Shown in pieces: positions 50,568 to 58,770 of a DNA stretch of 64,000 bases. This DNA is from Lachnospiraceae bacterium (GTDB lineage Bacteria; Bacillota; Clostridia; Lachnospirales; Lachnospiraceae): contig CABJBM010000001.1 of the NCBI GenBank assembly GCA_902363835.1, positions 62,001 to 126,000 on the forward strand, in the 5' to 3' direction. The notes under the pieces are model-generated. The model saw nothing but the letters and a program-made list of their open reading frames with translations. It was not told the origin of the DNA and made no database searches. How positions within the stretch are numbered: the first letter of the stretch is position 1; the number at the start of each line of letters is the position of its first letter. The position numbers were made by a program, and so were the translations under genes.

Positions 50568-51383
50568 TTATTTACTGGTGTAAGCCATACCTGCTTCAAA
50601 ATTATTCTGAAGAAATATGAACAGGATAATGGTTGGTATGGATACCAGGATACATGCTAAAAACAGTGCCGGTGCATTGCCCTTGCTTAACATGGACATG
50701 CTTGCCATGACCGGTCTGACATTGGTTGACTTTGTAAAAGTAAGCCCGAACATCAAGTCGTTCCAGGACCAGGTAAACTGTGAAAGGAACAGAATGGATA
50801 AGGGGGCCTTTGCCATTGGTACGAAGATGTGTAACAGCGTTTTCCAATCCGATGCCCCATCGATCTTTGCCGATTCGCAGACCTCTTTGGAAATACCAAG
50901 GAAAAAGTTACGAAGGACAAACATACAGAAAGGAATACAGATAGCCGTATAGAACAGTACCATGCCCAGTCTTGTATCGTAAAGTCCCAGCTTGAAGTAT
51001 CCTTTGTAAATAGGAATCAAATAAACCTGAAAGGGAAAAATTGTTCCGCTGTAGATGAAAAGGAACCAGAACATTTTTCCGCGAATCCTCAAATGAGTGA
51101 GGCCGTAAGCTGCCAGAAGGCCGATAAAAGCGGAAAATCCCGATCCTAAAACGGCATATAAAAGGCTGGCACCCATGGAACTTAAAATCCCACTGTCAAT
51201 CACGGTTCTTATATTGTCCACCAAATAGAAACCTTCCGGAAGCTGCCAGAAGCTTCCTATGTTATATTCCTGCTTTGTTTTCACGATATTCAGTATCGTA
51301 AAGATCAAAGGGGTAATCCACACAAGGCCAAGAATGGACAGTATGGCATTAACAATGACTGTTTTATACATTTTTTGTGTCAT
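50568..51383 (-). CDS. Carbohydrate ABC transporter permease 2
   Basis: 271 aa, six membrane helices, MalG type. The EAA loop is ESAKIDGASDWKTLLHIFVPM near residue 180. It forms the inner-membrane channel with permease 1. No ATPase gene is in the operon, so a shared MsmK-type ATPase elsewhere must power it, as is usual in Firmicutes. 14 bases after permease 1. Confidence 0.92.
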   Translation of the reverse strand: MTQKMYKTVIVNAILSILGLVWITPLIFTILNIVKTKQEYNIGSFWQLPEGFYLVDNIRTVIDSGILSSMGASLLYAVLGSGFSAFIGLLAAYGLTHLRIRGKMFWFLFIYSGTIFPFQVYLIPIYKGYFKLGLYDTRLGMVLFYTAICIPFCMFVLRNFFLGISKEVCESAKIDGASDWKTLLHIFVPMAKAPLSILFLSQFTWSWNDLMFGLTFTKSTNVRPVMASMSMLSKGNAPALFLACILVSIPTIILFIFLQNNFEAGMAYTSK

Positions 51384-51397
51384 GATGGCCTCCTTGT

Positions 51398-52276
51398 CTA
51401 ATCTTCCTTGAATGTATTCCTGATATTAAAATAGGATACTATGAGGATTACAATAGTAAGAACGACTGCAACCGCAGCGCCCACGCCGAAATTGTTATAA
51501 ATAAAGGATTCCTCGTACATGGTAAGAGCCAGAGTCTCCGATGTTCTGTATGGACCGCCTTTCGTCATAACCCATATGCCGTCAAATACTTTAAAACTGT
51601 TTACAAGGGCCATTAAAAGTACAACGATTATGGTTGGTTTTAAAAGCGGCAGTATCACCCTTGTGTAAAGCTTAATGGAACCTGCGCCTTCAATCCTGGC
51701 GGCCTCAATGGGAGAAGAATCCATGTTCCTGATTCCAGAAATAAACAACAGCATATTTAGCCCAATGCCCTGCCATACACCGGTCAGGATCATGATAAAG
51801 GTATTCACATAAGGAATTGCCAGCCAGTCTCTCGCCAGTTCCGGCTTCCCAAGCCATAGGAAGATATGAGGAAGGCCATAGGTGGATAAAAGCGTAGCCA
51901 TGATCAGGCCTCCGACCGTGCCGGAAAGTGCTGTTGGAAAATAGAATATATTTTTAAAGAGTGTTAATGCGGAACTCCTTGTAATCAAAATCGCAAACAA
52001 TAATGGAACAAGCACTGACGTAACCATGGAAGATACTACCCAGATAAGGGTATTCATCACTGAAATTTTAAAATTTTTATCCTGAAACAAATTGATATAA
52101 TTATCCAGACCTTTAAACGTCATTTTTGAAAAGCCATCCCACTCAAAGAAGCTAAGCCGGACCGTATAAAAAATGGATGATACAAAAAAAATACCGATAA
52201 AAAGGACTGCCGGAAGTATGTATAAATAATCCTTCCAATATGTTTTTTTCTTCTGTGTTTCTATTGTCCCTGCCAT
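51398..52276 (-). CDS. Carbohydrate ABC transporter permease 1
   Basis: 292 aa, six membrane helices, MalF/UgpA type. EAARIEGAGSIKLYTRVILP is the EAA loop that contacts the ATPase. DYLYILPAVLFIGIFFVSSI is the first helix. It pairs with permease 2. It is separated from the binding-protein gene by a strong hairpin at 52305-52328, which may lower its expression compared with the binding protein. Confidence 0.93.
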   Translation of the reverse strand: MAGTIETQKKKTYWKDYLYILPAVLFIGIFFVSSIFYTVRLSFFEWDGFSKMTFKGLDNYINLFQDKNFKISVMNTLIWVVSSMVTSVLVPLLFAILITRSSALTLFKNIFYFPTALSGTVGGLIMATLLSTYGLPHIFLWLGKPELARDWLAIPYVNTFIMILTGVWQGIGLNMLLFISGIRNMDSSPIEAARIEGAGSIKLYTRVILPLLKPTIIVVLLMALVNSFKVFDGIWVMTKGGPYRTSETLALTMYEESFIYNNFGVGAAVAVVLTIVILIVSYFNIRNTFKED

Positions 52277-52304
52277 ACCATATGCTCCTTTCTGATACCA
52301 GACT

Positions 52305-52328
52305 CGGAGAGCGGATGTCCGCTCTCCG
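52305..52328 (-). repeat. Intercistronic hairpin between binding-protein and permease genes
   Basis: Perfect 11-bp stem CGGAGAGCGGA / TCCGCTCTCCG with a 2-base loop; no T-run. Such hairpins usually protect the upstream mRNA end and set the binding-protein excess. Confidence 0.7.
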
Positions 52329-52347
52329 GTTCCTGATCTTTTCCTGA

Positions 52348-53682
52348 CTATTTTCCAAATACTTCAGATGCTTTCGTCTGAATTGTATGTAATACTTCAT
52401 CCACACCTGCATCACCAAGTTCAAACTTCATCAGTTCGTCCAGCGCTGTATTACGAATTTCTTCCGGTGTATTTTCGTAGTAGCGGAGGATCATCTGGTA
52501 ATTATCTGAATCTGAAGTAAAGGCAAGCGTATCCTGGATGCACTTGTTATCAACCTGTACTTCACTGGTATTCACAAAGTTTGCAACTTCTGTCAGGACC
52601 GTCTGATGCTCTTTCTTAAACCAGGACCGCAATACTTCTTTTGCAGTTTCTTTATCTGTACTGGCCTTGGCGACACATAATGGGGACACTTCATAGAAGA
52701 TAACCTTTTTATGATCATTCATAGAAGGAAGGACGAATACACCGACAGTTTCTCCAGCTACCATGCCGTACTCTTTGATCAGGGAACCCACTTCATAGTT
52801 TGGCTCCAATTCCATGGCTACGGTACCTTGTGCTAAAGATTTGTCCATATCCTGAATCTTCATTGGCATGGTGAAATATCCCTTGTCCAGCATGTCTTTC
52901 CAGATGTTCATTACTTTTACCACATCCGGATCCGTATAGTCTTTTGTTCCGTTACAGATATCCAGATAAAGCTGCGGTTCGTATGCACCAATTAAAGCCT
53001 GGAACCAGATGAAGCCTGCCCATGAGTCGTTCTTCAATGCGATCGGAGTGATGCCGTTGTCCTTTAACGTCTGGCAGACAGTAAGGAACTCGTCAAACGT
53101 TTGGGGGACTTCTAAGTTAAACTGTTTGAAAATATCCATATTGTAAACCATGGTATTATAGATAACACTGTATGGCACCGCATAGACCTTACCATCCACG
53201 GTAAATGCGTCTGCCAAGTCTTTTGATACGCCGTTTGGAACGATCGCTTCATCCCAAAGGTCTGATACATCCTCCAGCAGATCATTTTTGGCAAGTGTTT
53301 CTAACTGAGGTCCGCTCCACCAGGTAAATAATCCCGGTGCCTTCTTATCGCGGATGGACTGCTGCATGGCTGTCTGATATGCTGCCGTATCCGGATACGC
53401 AATCTGTTCTACTTTAATTCCGCTTAATTCCGTAATACTGTTCATGATCTTATCCACATCAGACTTTTCCGTATTGGCAAATTTGTCGTTCCAGAATTCC
53501 ACTTTCGTTCCTACTGCTGCGTTTCCCTCTGCTGCCGTTCCTGATGTCTCTGCTTTTTCTCCTTCTGTTTTCCCTGCCCCGGTGTCAATGTTCCCTTTTG
53601 TACTGCTCCCGCATCCGGCCAATGTTCCCATAACCATGGCCGCTGTCAGCGCCGCCGCTAAAAACCTCTTAGATTTTAACAT
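52348..53682 (-). CDS. Extracellular sugar-binding lipoprotein of the ABC transporter
   Basis: 444 aa. Signal peptide with lipobox LAGC (about Cys24), then a Gly/Ser/Thr/Glu-rich linker to about residue 58. The SBP_bac_1 fold follows: VEFWNDKFANTEKSDVDKI, GLFTWWSGPQLETLAKN and YAVPYSVIYNTMVYN. It is predicted to capture an oligosaccharide outside the membrane. It is the first gene of the ABC-mannosidase operon. AAGGAGGCAATTGTT precedes ATG 53682. Confidence 0.93.
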   Translation of the reverse strand: MLKSKRFLAAALTAAMVMGTLAGCGSSTKGNIDTGAGKTEGEKAETSGTAAEGNAAVGTKVEFWNDKFANTEKSDVDKIMNSITELSGIKVEQIAYPDTAAYQTAMQQSIRDKKAPGLFTWWSGPQLETLAKNDLLEDVSDLWDEAIVPNGVSKDLADAFTVDGKVYAVPYSVIYNTMVYNMDIFKQFNLEVPQTFDEFLTVCQTLKDNGITPIALKNDSWAGFIWFQALIGAYEPQLYLDICNGTKDYTDPDVVKVMNIWKDMLDKGYFTMPMKIQDMDKSLAQGTVAMELEPNYEVGSLIKEYGMVAGETVGVFVLPSMNDHKKVIFYEVSPLCVAKASTDKETAKEVLRSWFKKEHQTVLTEVANFVNTSEVQVDNKCIQDTLAFTSDSDNYQMILRYYENTPEEIRNTALDELMKFELGDAGVDEVLHTIQTKASEVFGK

Positions 53683-53736
53683 AACAATTGCCTCCTTATC
53701 TGCTTATCCTGTACCTCTTGCACAGGCATATAAAAG

Positions 53737-53766
53737 TTATAACATTACAATATACTAATGTTATAA
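53737..53766. promoter_or_regulatory. 30-bp perfect inverted repeat, probable operator of the ABC-mannosidase operon
   Basis: TTATAACATTA (53737-53747), 8-base centre, TAATGTTATAA (53756-53766). It lies 55-84 bases before the binding-protein start and overlaps AT-rich promoter-like sequence (TTGATT 53775-53770). The most likely ligand is the GntR/UTRA protein at 46446-47165. A smaller palindrome GTATT-C-AATAC lies further upstream at 53810-53820. Confidence 0.65.
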
Positions 53767-53963
53767 ATAAATCAATTCTTTTTAAGCAGATAGCATAGGT
53801 TCAGCAATTGTATTCAATACTTTTTGTTTAAAATGTACACAACCGTCTGTTTGAAAGCCATAAAGTCGATAAAACTTGTATTTTCATTCATTTTTCCTTT
53901 ATTATTATCCAGTAATGCCTCCTTGGATAATACATTTCAACAGGTGAGTCACGATTTTTTGTA
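53767..53963. other. Spacer between the ABC operon and the pro operon
   Basis: Part of a 414-base gap without genes. Apart from the operator repeat, the small palindrome GTATTCAATAC (53810-53820) and the terminator at 53964-54010, it is AT-rich. I see no further gene or RNA. Confidence 0.6.
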
Positions 53964-54010
53964 TAAAAAAACAGGGTGCGTACATTCCTGCAGCAAACTC
54001 CCTGTTTTTC
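53964..54010 (-). terminator. Terminator of the proB-proA operon
   Basis: Minus strand ACAGGG ... CCCTGT stem with a 23-base loop followed by TTTTTTT; the plus strand also has TTTTTC, so it may work both ways. It lies about 90 bases after the proA stop. Confidence 0.6.
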
Positions 54011-54096
54011 TTTTACAGTGTTTATGTGTTTTAGCCTGACCCTTATTGGGTCTTTGATCTTAACTATGGTTTTTGTATTTGCAAGTAAAAAGTCAG

Positions 54097-55341
54097 CTAC
54101 GGACGAAACTGTCCATTGCCATAAATGATATATTTGGTGGTCGTCAATTCCTTAAGTCCCATGGGTCCTCTTGCATGGAGCTTCTGTGTGCTGATCCCAA
54201 TCTCAGCGCCAAAGCCGAATTCATATCCGTCGGTAAAGCGTGTGGATGCATTGACATAAACTGCTGCTGCATCGACTTCATTTAAAAACTTCTGAGCATT
54301 ATTATAATCTGATGTAATGATGGCTTCGGAATGCTTGGTGTTATAACGGTTAATGTGGGAAATGGCTTCCTCTACAGAGCCAACCAGCTTTAAGGATAAA
54401 ATATAGTCCAGGTATTCCCGGCCCCAATCCTCCTCGGATGCAGGGACAAATCCCTCTGCTATATTACACGCTTCTTCGTCCGCCCGGATCTCAACAGATT
54501 TCTCAGCGAGCCGCTCTTTTAATAAGGGCAGAAACTGAGGAGCAATTGCTCTGTGGATAACCAGGGATTCACAGGTGTTGCACACTCCGATCCTCTGGGT
54601 CTTTGCGTTAAATATAATTTCTAAAGCCATATCATAATCAGCGGATTCATCCACAAAAATATGACAGTTTCCAGTTCCTGTTTCAATGACCGGAACAGTG
54701 CTGTTATCCACAACGGTTTTTATTAATCCTGTGCCTCCTCTTGGAATCAGCACATCCACATATTCCCTGAGGCGCATGAATTCCTTTGTCACTTCCCTGT
54801 CTGTGTCTGTAATAAGCTGGATGGCATCTTCGGGAAGGCCTGCATTCCTAAGGCCGGTCCGAAGCCATTTTACAATGGCCTTATTGGATTCCAGGGCATC
54901 GCTTCCGCCTTTTAAGATCACGGCATTTCCCGATTTAAAGCATAGTCCAAAGGCATCGGCGGTCACATTAGGCCTGGCTTCGTATATAATACCTACAACG
55001 CCCAAAGGAACCCGCTTCTGGCCAATGGTAAGGCCATTGGGTCGTACTTTCATGGAAAGCACCTCCCCCACTGGGTCATCCAGTGCAGCCACGGACAAAA
55101 GTCCGTCAGCCATGGCTTCTACTCTCGCAGGAGTCAGTTCCAGACGGTCAATCAGCCCGGCGCTCATCCCGGAAGCTGCTGCCTGAATAACATCCTCCTG
55201 ATTTGCGGTAAGGATTTCAGCTTCTCCTTCCAGCAGGGCGGCCGCCGCTGCCCTTAAGCCTTCATTCTTTTTTGCTGAACCCAGGATCCCTATGATTCCG
55301 GCTGTTTCTTTTGCTGTCTTTCCGATCTCAGTAATCATCAT
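54097..55341 (-). CDS. proA: Gamma-glutamyl phosphate reductase
   Basis: 414 aa from ATG 55341 (GGAGG 8 bases before). An NADP-dependent aldehyde-dehydrogenase-like enzyme, second step of proline synthesis: gamma-glutamyl phosphate to glutamate semialdehyde. Seen: [54 protein letters not shown] with the catalytic Cys, [11 protein letters not shown] and [20 protein letters not shown]. It is the last gene of proB-DUF896-MTHFS-proA. A truncated structured repeat lies before it. Confidence 0.96.
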   Translation of the reverse strand: MMITEIGKTAKETAGIIGILGSAKKNEGLRAAAAALLEGEAEILTANQEDVIQAAASGMSAGLIDRLELTPARVEAMADGLLSVAALDDPVGEVLSMKVRPNGLTIGQKRVPLGVVGIIYEARPNVTADAFGLCFKSGNAVILKGGSDALESNKAIVKWLRTGLRNAGLPEDAIQLITDTDREVTKEFMRLREYVDVLIPRGGTGLIKTVVDNSTVPVIETGTGNCHIFVDESADYDMALEIIFNAKTQRIGVCNTCESLVIHRAIAPQFLPLLKERLAEKSVEIRADEEACNIAEGFVPASEEDWGREYLDYILSLKLVGSVEEAISHINRYNTKHSEAIITSDYNNAQKFLNEVDAAAVYVNASTRFTDGYEFGFGAEIGISTQKLHARGPMGLKELTTTKYIIYGNGQFRP

Positions 55342-55361
55342 AAAAGCGTCCTCCAATCTTT

Positions 55362-55404
55362 TCCTTATTATTGCCCGCGAACTTTGGGCAGGGTGTTTCC
55401 TTAG
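55362..55404 (-). repeat. Truncated structured dispersed repeat, locus proA
   Basis: Contains a perfect TGCCC-N9-GGGCA stem and the GGGTGTTTCC end, but the GGTATGCCC part is deleted. The linker TTCCTTATTATTG equals the one at the mreD locus. Confidence 0.65.
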
Positions 55405-55407
55405 CCC

Positions 55408-55950
55408 TTAAGGAGTGATAATCCGATCCACACGTTTGTCATGGGGTTCCGTTGGAATATAGTCAAAAATCTGAAAACCATAGGCTATGGCAATGCGGGG
55501 ATGATCTGGTTCCTTCTCAAAAAGCCGGTCATAATATCCGCCGCCATATCCGATCCGGTTTCCGTACTTGTCAAAAGCAATTCCCGGAACAATCACAGGG
55601 GCTCCCGGATCGTGGACTCTTAAGCAGGATGGCTTTGGTTCCATAATTCCCATGACACCTTCCTCCAGATCCGTTTTTCCGGATATGGCATAAAACTCCA
55701 GCTCTTTTCCAACGACCTTTGGCACTGCCACGCATTTTCCCTGTTTTACTAAAGTCTCCATAAACCTCCAGGTTCCCGCTTCCCGGCGAAAGGATACGTA
55801 ACAGTAAACGCAAAAAGCCCTGAGGATTTCGTCAAGGTTTAAAAGCTGTTCACAGATGGAATCGTTCCAAATGCTCTCGGCAGTTGTCTCCAAAACCCTG
55901 CGCTGTTCCTTTACAAATATCCTGATGTCATTCTTCTTTGACTTTTCCAT
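55408..55950 (-). CDS. 5-formyltetrahydrofolate cyclo-ligase
   Basis: 180 aa. KEQRRVLE near the N-terminus, VYCYVSFRREAGTW, and GNRIGYGGGYYDRLFEKEP with the conserved ATP-binding glycines and the folate-binding region. It converts 5-formyl-THF to 5,10-methenyl-THF with ATP. It overlaps the DUF896 gene by 23 bases and is co-transcribed with proB and proA, though it has no direct role in proline synthesis. Confidence 0.93.
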   Translation of the reverse strand: MEKSKKNDIRIFVKEQRRVLETTAESIWNDSICEQLLNLDEILRAFCVYCYVSFRREAGTWRFMETLVKQGKCVAVPKVVGKELEFYAISGKTDLEEGVMGIMEPKPSCLRVHDPGAPVIVPGIAFDKYGNRIGYGGGYYDRLFEKEPDHPRIAIAYGFQIFDYIPTEPHDKRVDRIITP

Positions 55951-56149
55951 ATTTTTTACCCAGATCCGTTATGGTACCGTCTTTCTCCTGAATGGAAATA
56001 TTGTTTAAATTTCCCCGTAAATTATTGCGGATGGTTTCGATATACTCCCTGCGCAAAGCGGCCTGTTCTGCCTGTTCTTCTGCTGTTAATCCTACTGATT
56101 TTGATTTATGATAAAGTGTATTGATCCTGTCGATCTTTTCCTGATTCAT
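55928..56149 (-). CDS. DUF896/YnzC-family small protein
   Basis: 73 aa. KIDRINTLYHKSKSVGLTAE, then AEQAALRREYIETIRNNLRG: the two-helix hairpin of DUF896 (YnzC/YnbB-type small cytosolic proteins of Firmicutes). Function is not established. AAGGAGAATCT precedes ATG 56149; 9 bases after proB. Confidence 0.9.
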   Translation of the reverse strand: MNQEKIDRINTLYHKSKSVGLTAEEQAEQAALRREYIETIRNNLRGNLNNISIQEKDGTITDLGKKYGKVKEE

Positions 56150-56158
56150 AGATTCTCC

Positions 56159-57034
56159 TTAATACTCATGATTAATATAGTCCATCAGGTCAAAATCATG
56201 GTTTGGATGGGCCAGGAACAAGGTTCCCTTTTCTTCTCCCTCCACTATCTGACTGATGACTTCCACCTGATCTCCGTTGGCAATTACCATATCGGAACCG
56301 CCGTCCGTAGCAATACGGGCGGCAGCCAGCTTTGCAGCCATGCCTCCGGTACCCACATCGCTTCCTGAGGTGGATTTCCCCATCTCAAGAAGCTTAGGCG
56401 TGATTTCCCTTACAAGTCCGATAAATTCTGCGTCCGGGTTTTGTCTGGGGTCATCGGAATACAGACCGTCAATATCCGATAATAATATTAAAAGATCTGC
56501 TCCGATCAATGCGGCCACAATGGCGGAGAGCCGGTCATTATCGCCGAAATTATCCACCAGAGGAATTTCGGAAGTGGATACGGTATCGTTTTCATTGACT
56601 ATGGGGATGGTTCCAAGCTTTAAAAGCTCATCAAAGGTGTTCTGGGCGTTGTATCGGCTGCTGTCATTAACCATAGTATTTTTGGTTAAAAGAACTTGTG
56701 CTGCTATTTGATTGTATTCTGCAAAAAGCTTCTGGTACACCATCATGAGCCTGGCCTGGCCCACGGCGGCAAATGCCTGTTTTTCTGATATGGTAACAGG
56801 CCTTGTATGGTGTCCCAGGGCCTGGCGTCCTGCTGCAATGGCACCGGAGGAAACCAGAACCACCTGTTTTCCCTGTCCCTTTAAATCACTGATTACCCGA
56901 ACCAGTTTTTCAATTTTCATCAGGTTCAAATCCCCGGTATAGGCATGGGTTAAGGATGAGGACCCGATTTTTATTACAATCCTTTTTTTATCCTTTAGTT
57001 CTTCACGTTCCATAGGGTTCATCTTCATTATCAT
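56159..57034 (-). CDS. proB: Glutamate 5-kinase
   Basis: 291 aa if ATG 57034 is used; ATGs at 57028, 57022 and 57013 are equally possible because no clear ribosome site decides. Amino-acid-kinase domain: IVIKIGSSSLTH, VLVSSGAIAAGRQ, PIVNENDTVS, DNFGDNDRLSAIVA, LLSDIDGLYSDDPR and GTGGMAAKLAAARIA. There is no C-terminal PUA domain, as in shorter Gram-positive ProB. It catalyses the first, feedback-controlled step of proline synthesis. Own promoter at 57063-57091. Confidence 0.95.
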   Translation of the reverse strand: MIMKMNPMEREELKDKKRIVIKIGSSSLTHAYTGDLNLMKIEKLVRVISDLKGQGKQVVLVSSGAIAAGRQALGHHTRPVTISEKQAFAAVGQARLMMVYQKLFAEYNQIAAQVLLTKNTMVNDSSRYNAQNTFDELLKLGTIPIVNENDTVSTSEIPLVDNFGDNDRLSAIVAALIGADLLILLSDIDGLYSDDPRQNPDAEFIGLVREITPKLLEMGKSTSGSDVGTGGMAAKLAAARIATDGGSDMVIANGDQVEVISQIVEGEEKGTLFLAHPNHDFDLMDYINHEY

Positions 57035-57062
57035 CTGCTTTCTGGAATTCTTTTTGTTTCAT

Positions 57063-57091
57063 ATCTTACATCATTTTTACGCTTTCGTCAA
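57063..57091 (-). promoter_or_regulatory. Promoter of the proB operon
   Basis: TTGACG (57091-57086), 17 bases, TAAGAT (57068-57063), about 30 bases before proB. Confidence 0.55.
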
Positions 57092-57092
57092 T

Positions 57093-58688
57093 TTATAAAG
57101 AAAACCTTTCAAATCTGGAAGCAATGGCTTCTGCCGCTTTTAAGCCATCCATGGCCGCAGAGGTGATACCCCCTGCATATCCGGCGCCTTCTCCGCAGGG
57201 ATAAAGCCCTTTTATGCTGCTTTCAAAGGCTTCGTTTCTGGGGATGCGAACCGGAGACGAGGTCCTGCTTTCCACGCCTGCCAAAATAGCGTCAGGTCTG
57301 GAAAAGCCACGGATCCGGCGATCAAAGGCTTCGATTCCCTCAACAAGGGATTCTGATAAGTATTCAGGGAGAAATTCTCTGATATTGGCAAATTCATAGA
57401 GACCTTTAAAGGCGGGTTCCACGCTTCCAAAGGCTTTTGAGGGCTGATTCCTTTTAAAATCCCCGTAAAGCTGAACCGGAATTTTCCCGCAGCCGGATAA
57501 AAAGGCCGCTTCTTCCAGCCGTCTCTGATAAGCAATCCCGGCAAGAGGGGAGGCGCCTCCAAAATCCTCCGGTGTTACGGTGACGATCAGGGCGCTGTTG
57601 GCATTCATGCCATCCCGCTTATGATAGCTCATCCCGTTTACTGCAAGTCTCTTTTCCTCGGAAGAGGCATTGACAACATATCCTCCTGGACACATGCAGA
57701 ACGTATAAACCCCTCTTCCGTTTGCGCACTGATGAGTCAGCTTATAATCAGCAGGGCCCAGTATGGGATGGTTTCCGGTTCCGTACTGAGAGCGGTCAAT
57801 GCTTTCCTGTGGATGCTGGATTCTCAAACCTACGGCAAAGGCCTTTGCCTCCATAGGGACTCCTCTTTTATTCAGGATTTCAAAGGTATCCCTGGCGCTG
57901 TGTCCGATGGCCAGCACAAGAACCTCTGCCGGGATTTGCTCCTTTTCATTTACCACCACTCCCTGCAGCCTGTTATCTTCCATTATAAAATCCGTCACAG
58001 GGCTGCCAAAACGGACCTCTCCCCCAAGACGTATGATCTCTTCTCTCATCCCTTTGACAATGCCGCCTAAGACATCGGTGCCGATATGGGGCTTATTCAC
58101 ATAGAGAATAGAGGGGTCTGCTCCGAATTCCACAAAAAGCTCCAATACCTTCCGGTTCCTCATAAGGGGATCCTTTACAAGAGTATTCAGCTTCCCATCG
58201 GAAAAGGTGCCTGCTCCTCCCTCTCCAAACTGTACATTGCAGTCCGGCTTTAATCTTCCGCCCTTCCAAAACAGATCTACAGCCTCCAGGCGCTTTTCCA
58301 CGGATTCTCCCCGCTCCAGAATAAGGGGCCGGTATCCATGCCTTGCCAGCATGATCCCGCAGAAAAGTCCGGCTGGCCCTGTTCCGATGATCACCGGCCT
58401 GCTGGCCATTTTTTCTGTTCCGGGCTTTGGAAACCTATATTCCTTTTTCTCTGATATCCCAATGTCTCCGCTTTTTACTTTATGTATCACAGATTCTTCT
58501 TTTTCCACCTCCACATCAATGGAGTAAGTAAAATGGATGTCCTCTTTTTTTCTGGCATCAACAGACTGTTTTATTATTTGAATCGACCGGATTTCCTTAA
58601 CCGGAATTTTTAATGTTTTTGCTGCCTTTGCCCATAAGGCCTCTTCTGTGTGATCCACAGGCAGCTTTAATTGATTTATTCTTATCAT
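57093..58688 (-). CDS. FAD-dependent dehydrogenase-like protein (COG2509 family)
   Basis: 531 aa from ATG 58688 (GAGGA 6 bases before; another ATG at 58700 overlaps the upstream gene). A small N-terminal alpha/beta domain (about 1-95) precedes the FAD-binding Rossmann fold: PVIIGTGPAGLFCGIMLARHG, then QFGEGGAGTFSDGKL and LAIGHSARDTFEIL. The C-terminus has LYPCGEGAGYAGGITSAAMDG. The family is common in Firmicutes, of unknown substrate. The ribosome site is part of a dispersed repeat. It follows the other flavoprotein gene. Confidence 0.85.
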   Translation of the reverse strand: MIRINQLKLPVDHTEEALWAKAAKTLKIPVKEIRSIQIIKQSVDARKKEDIHFTYSIDVEVEKEESVIHKVKSGDIGISEKKEYRFPKPGTEKMASRPVIIGTGPAGLFCGIMLARHGYRPLILERGESVEKRLEAVDLFWKGGRLKPDCNVQFGEGGAGTFSDGKLNTLVKDPLMRNRKVLELFVEFGADPSILYVNKPHIGTDVLGGIVKGMREEIIRLGGEVRFGSPVTDFIMEDNRLQGVVVNEKEQIPAEVLVLAIGHSARDTFEILNKRGVPMEAKAFAVGLRIQHPQESIDRSQYGTGNHPILGPADYKLTHQCANGRGVYTFCMCPGGYVVNASSEEKRLAVNGMSYHKRDGMNANSALIVTVTPEDFGGASPLAGIAYQRRLEEAAFLSGCGKIPVQLYGDFKRNQPSKAFGSVEPAFKGLYEFANIREFLPEYLSESLVEGIEAFDRRIRGFSRPDAILAGVESRTSSPVRIPRNEAFESSIKGLYPCGEGAGYAGGITSAAMDGLKAAEAIASRFERFSL

Positions 58689-58689
58689 T

Positions 58690-58770
58690 GTTTTCCTCAT
58701 TCCTGCCCCTGTTTTTTTTGCATAACGGTATGCTCAAAGGGCATTCTTCTTTTCTGTCCATGCTTTCCAG
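58690..58770 (-). repeat. Structured dispersed repeat, locus of the two flavoprotein genes
   Basis: One diverged unit (TGCCCCTG...TTTGCATAACGGTATGCTCAAAGGGCATTC, written in parts) and part of a second (CTGTCCATGCTTTCC). Unlike at other loci, it lies inside a coding region: it encodes the last residues of the upstream protein, and supplies the ribosome site of the next gene. Confidence 0.65.

Noticed and set aside
36124..53682. Mobile element or phage origin with recognisable mobility genes
   Set aside because: No integrase, transposase, tRNA-flanked att site or phage gene is visible; transfer remains only an inference from repeat distribution.
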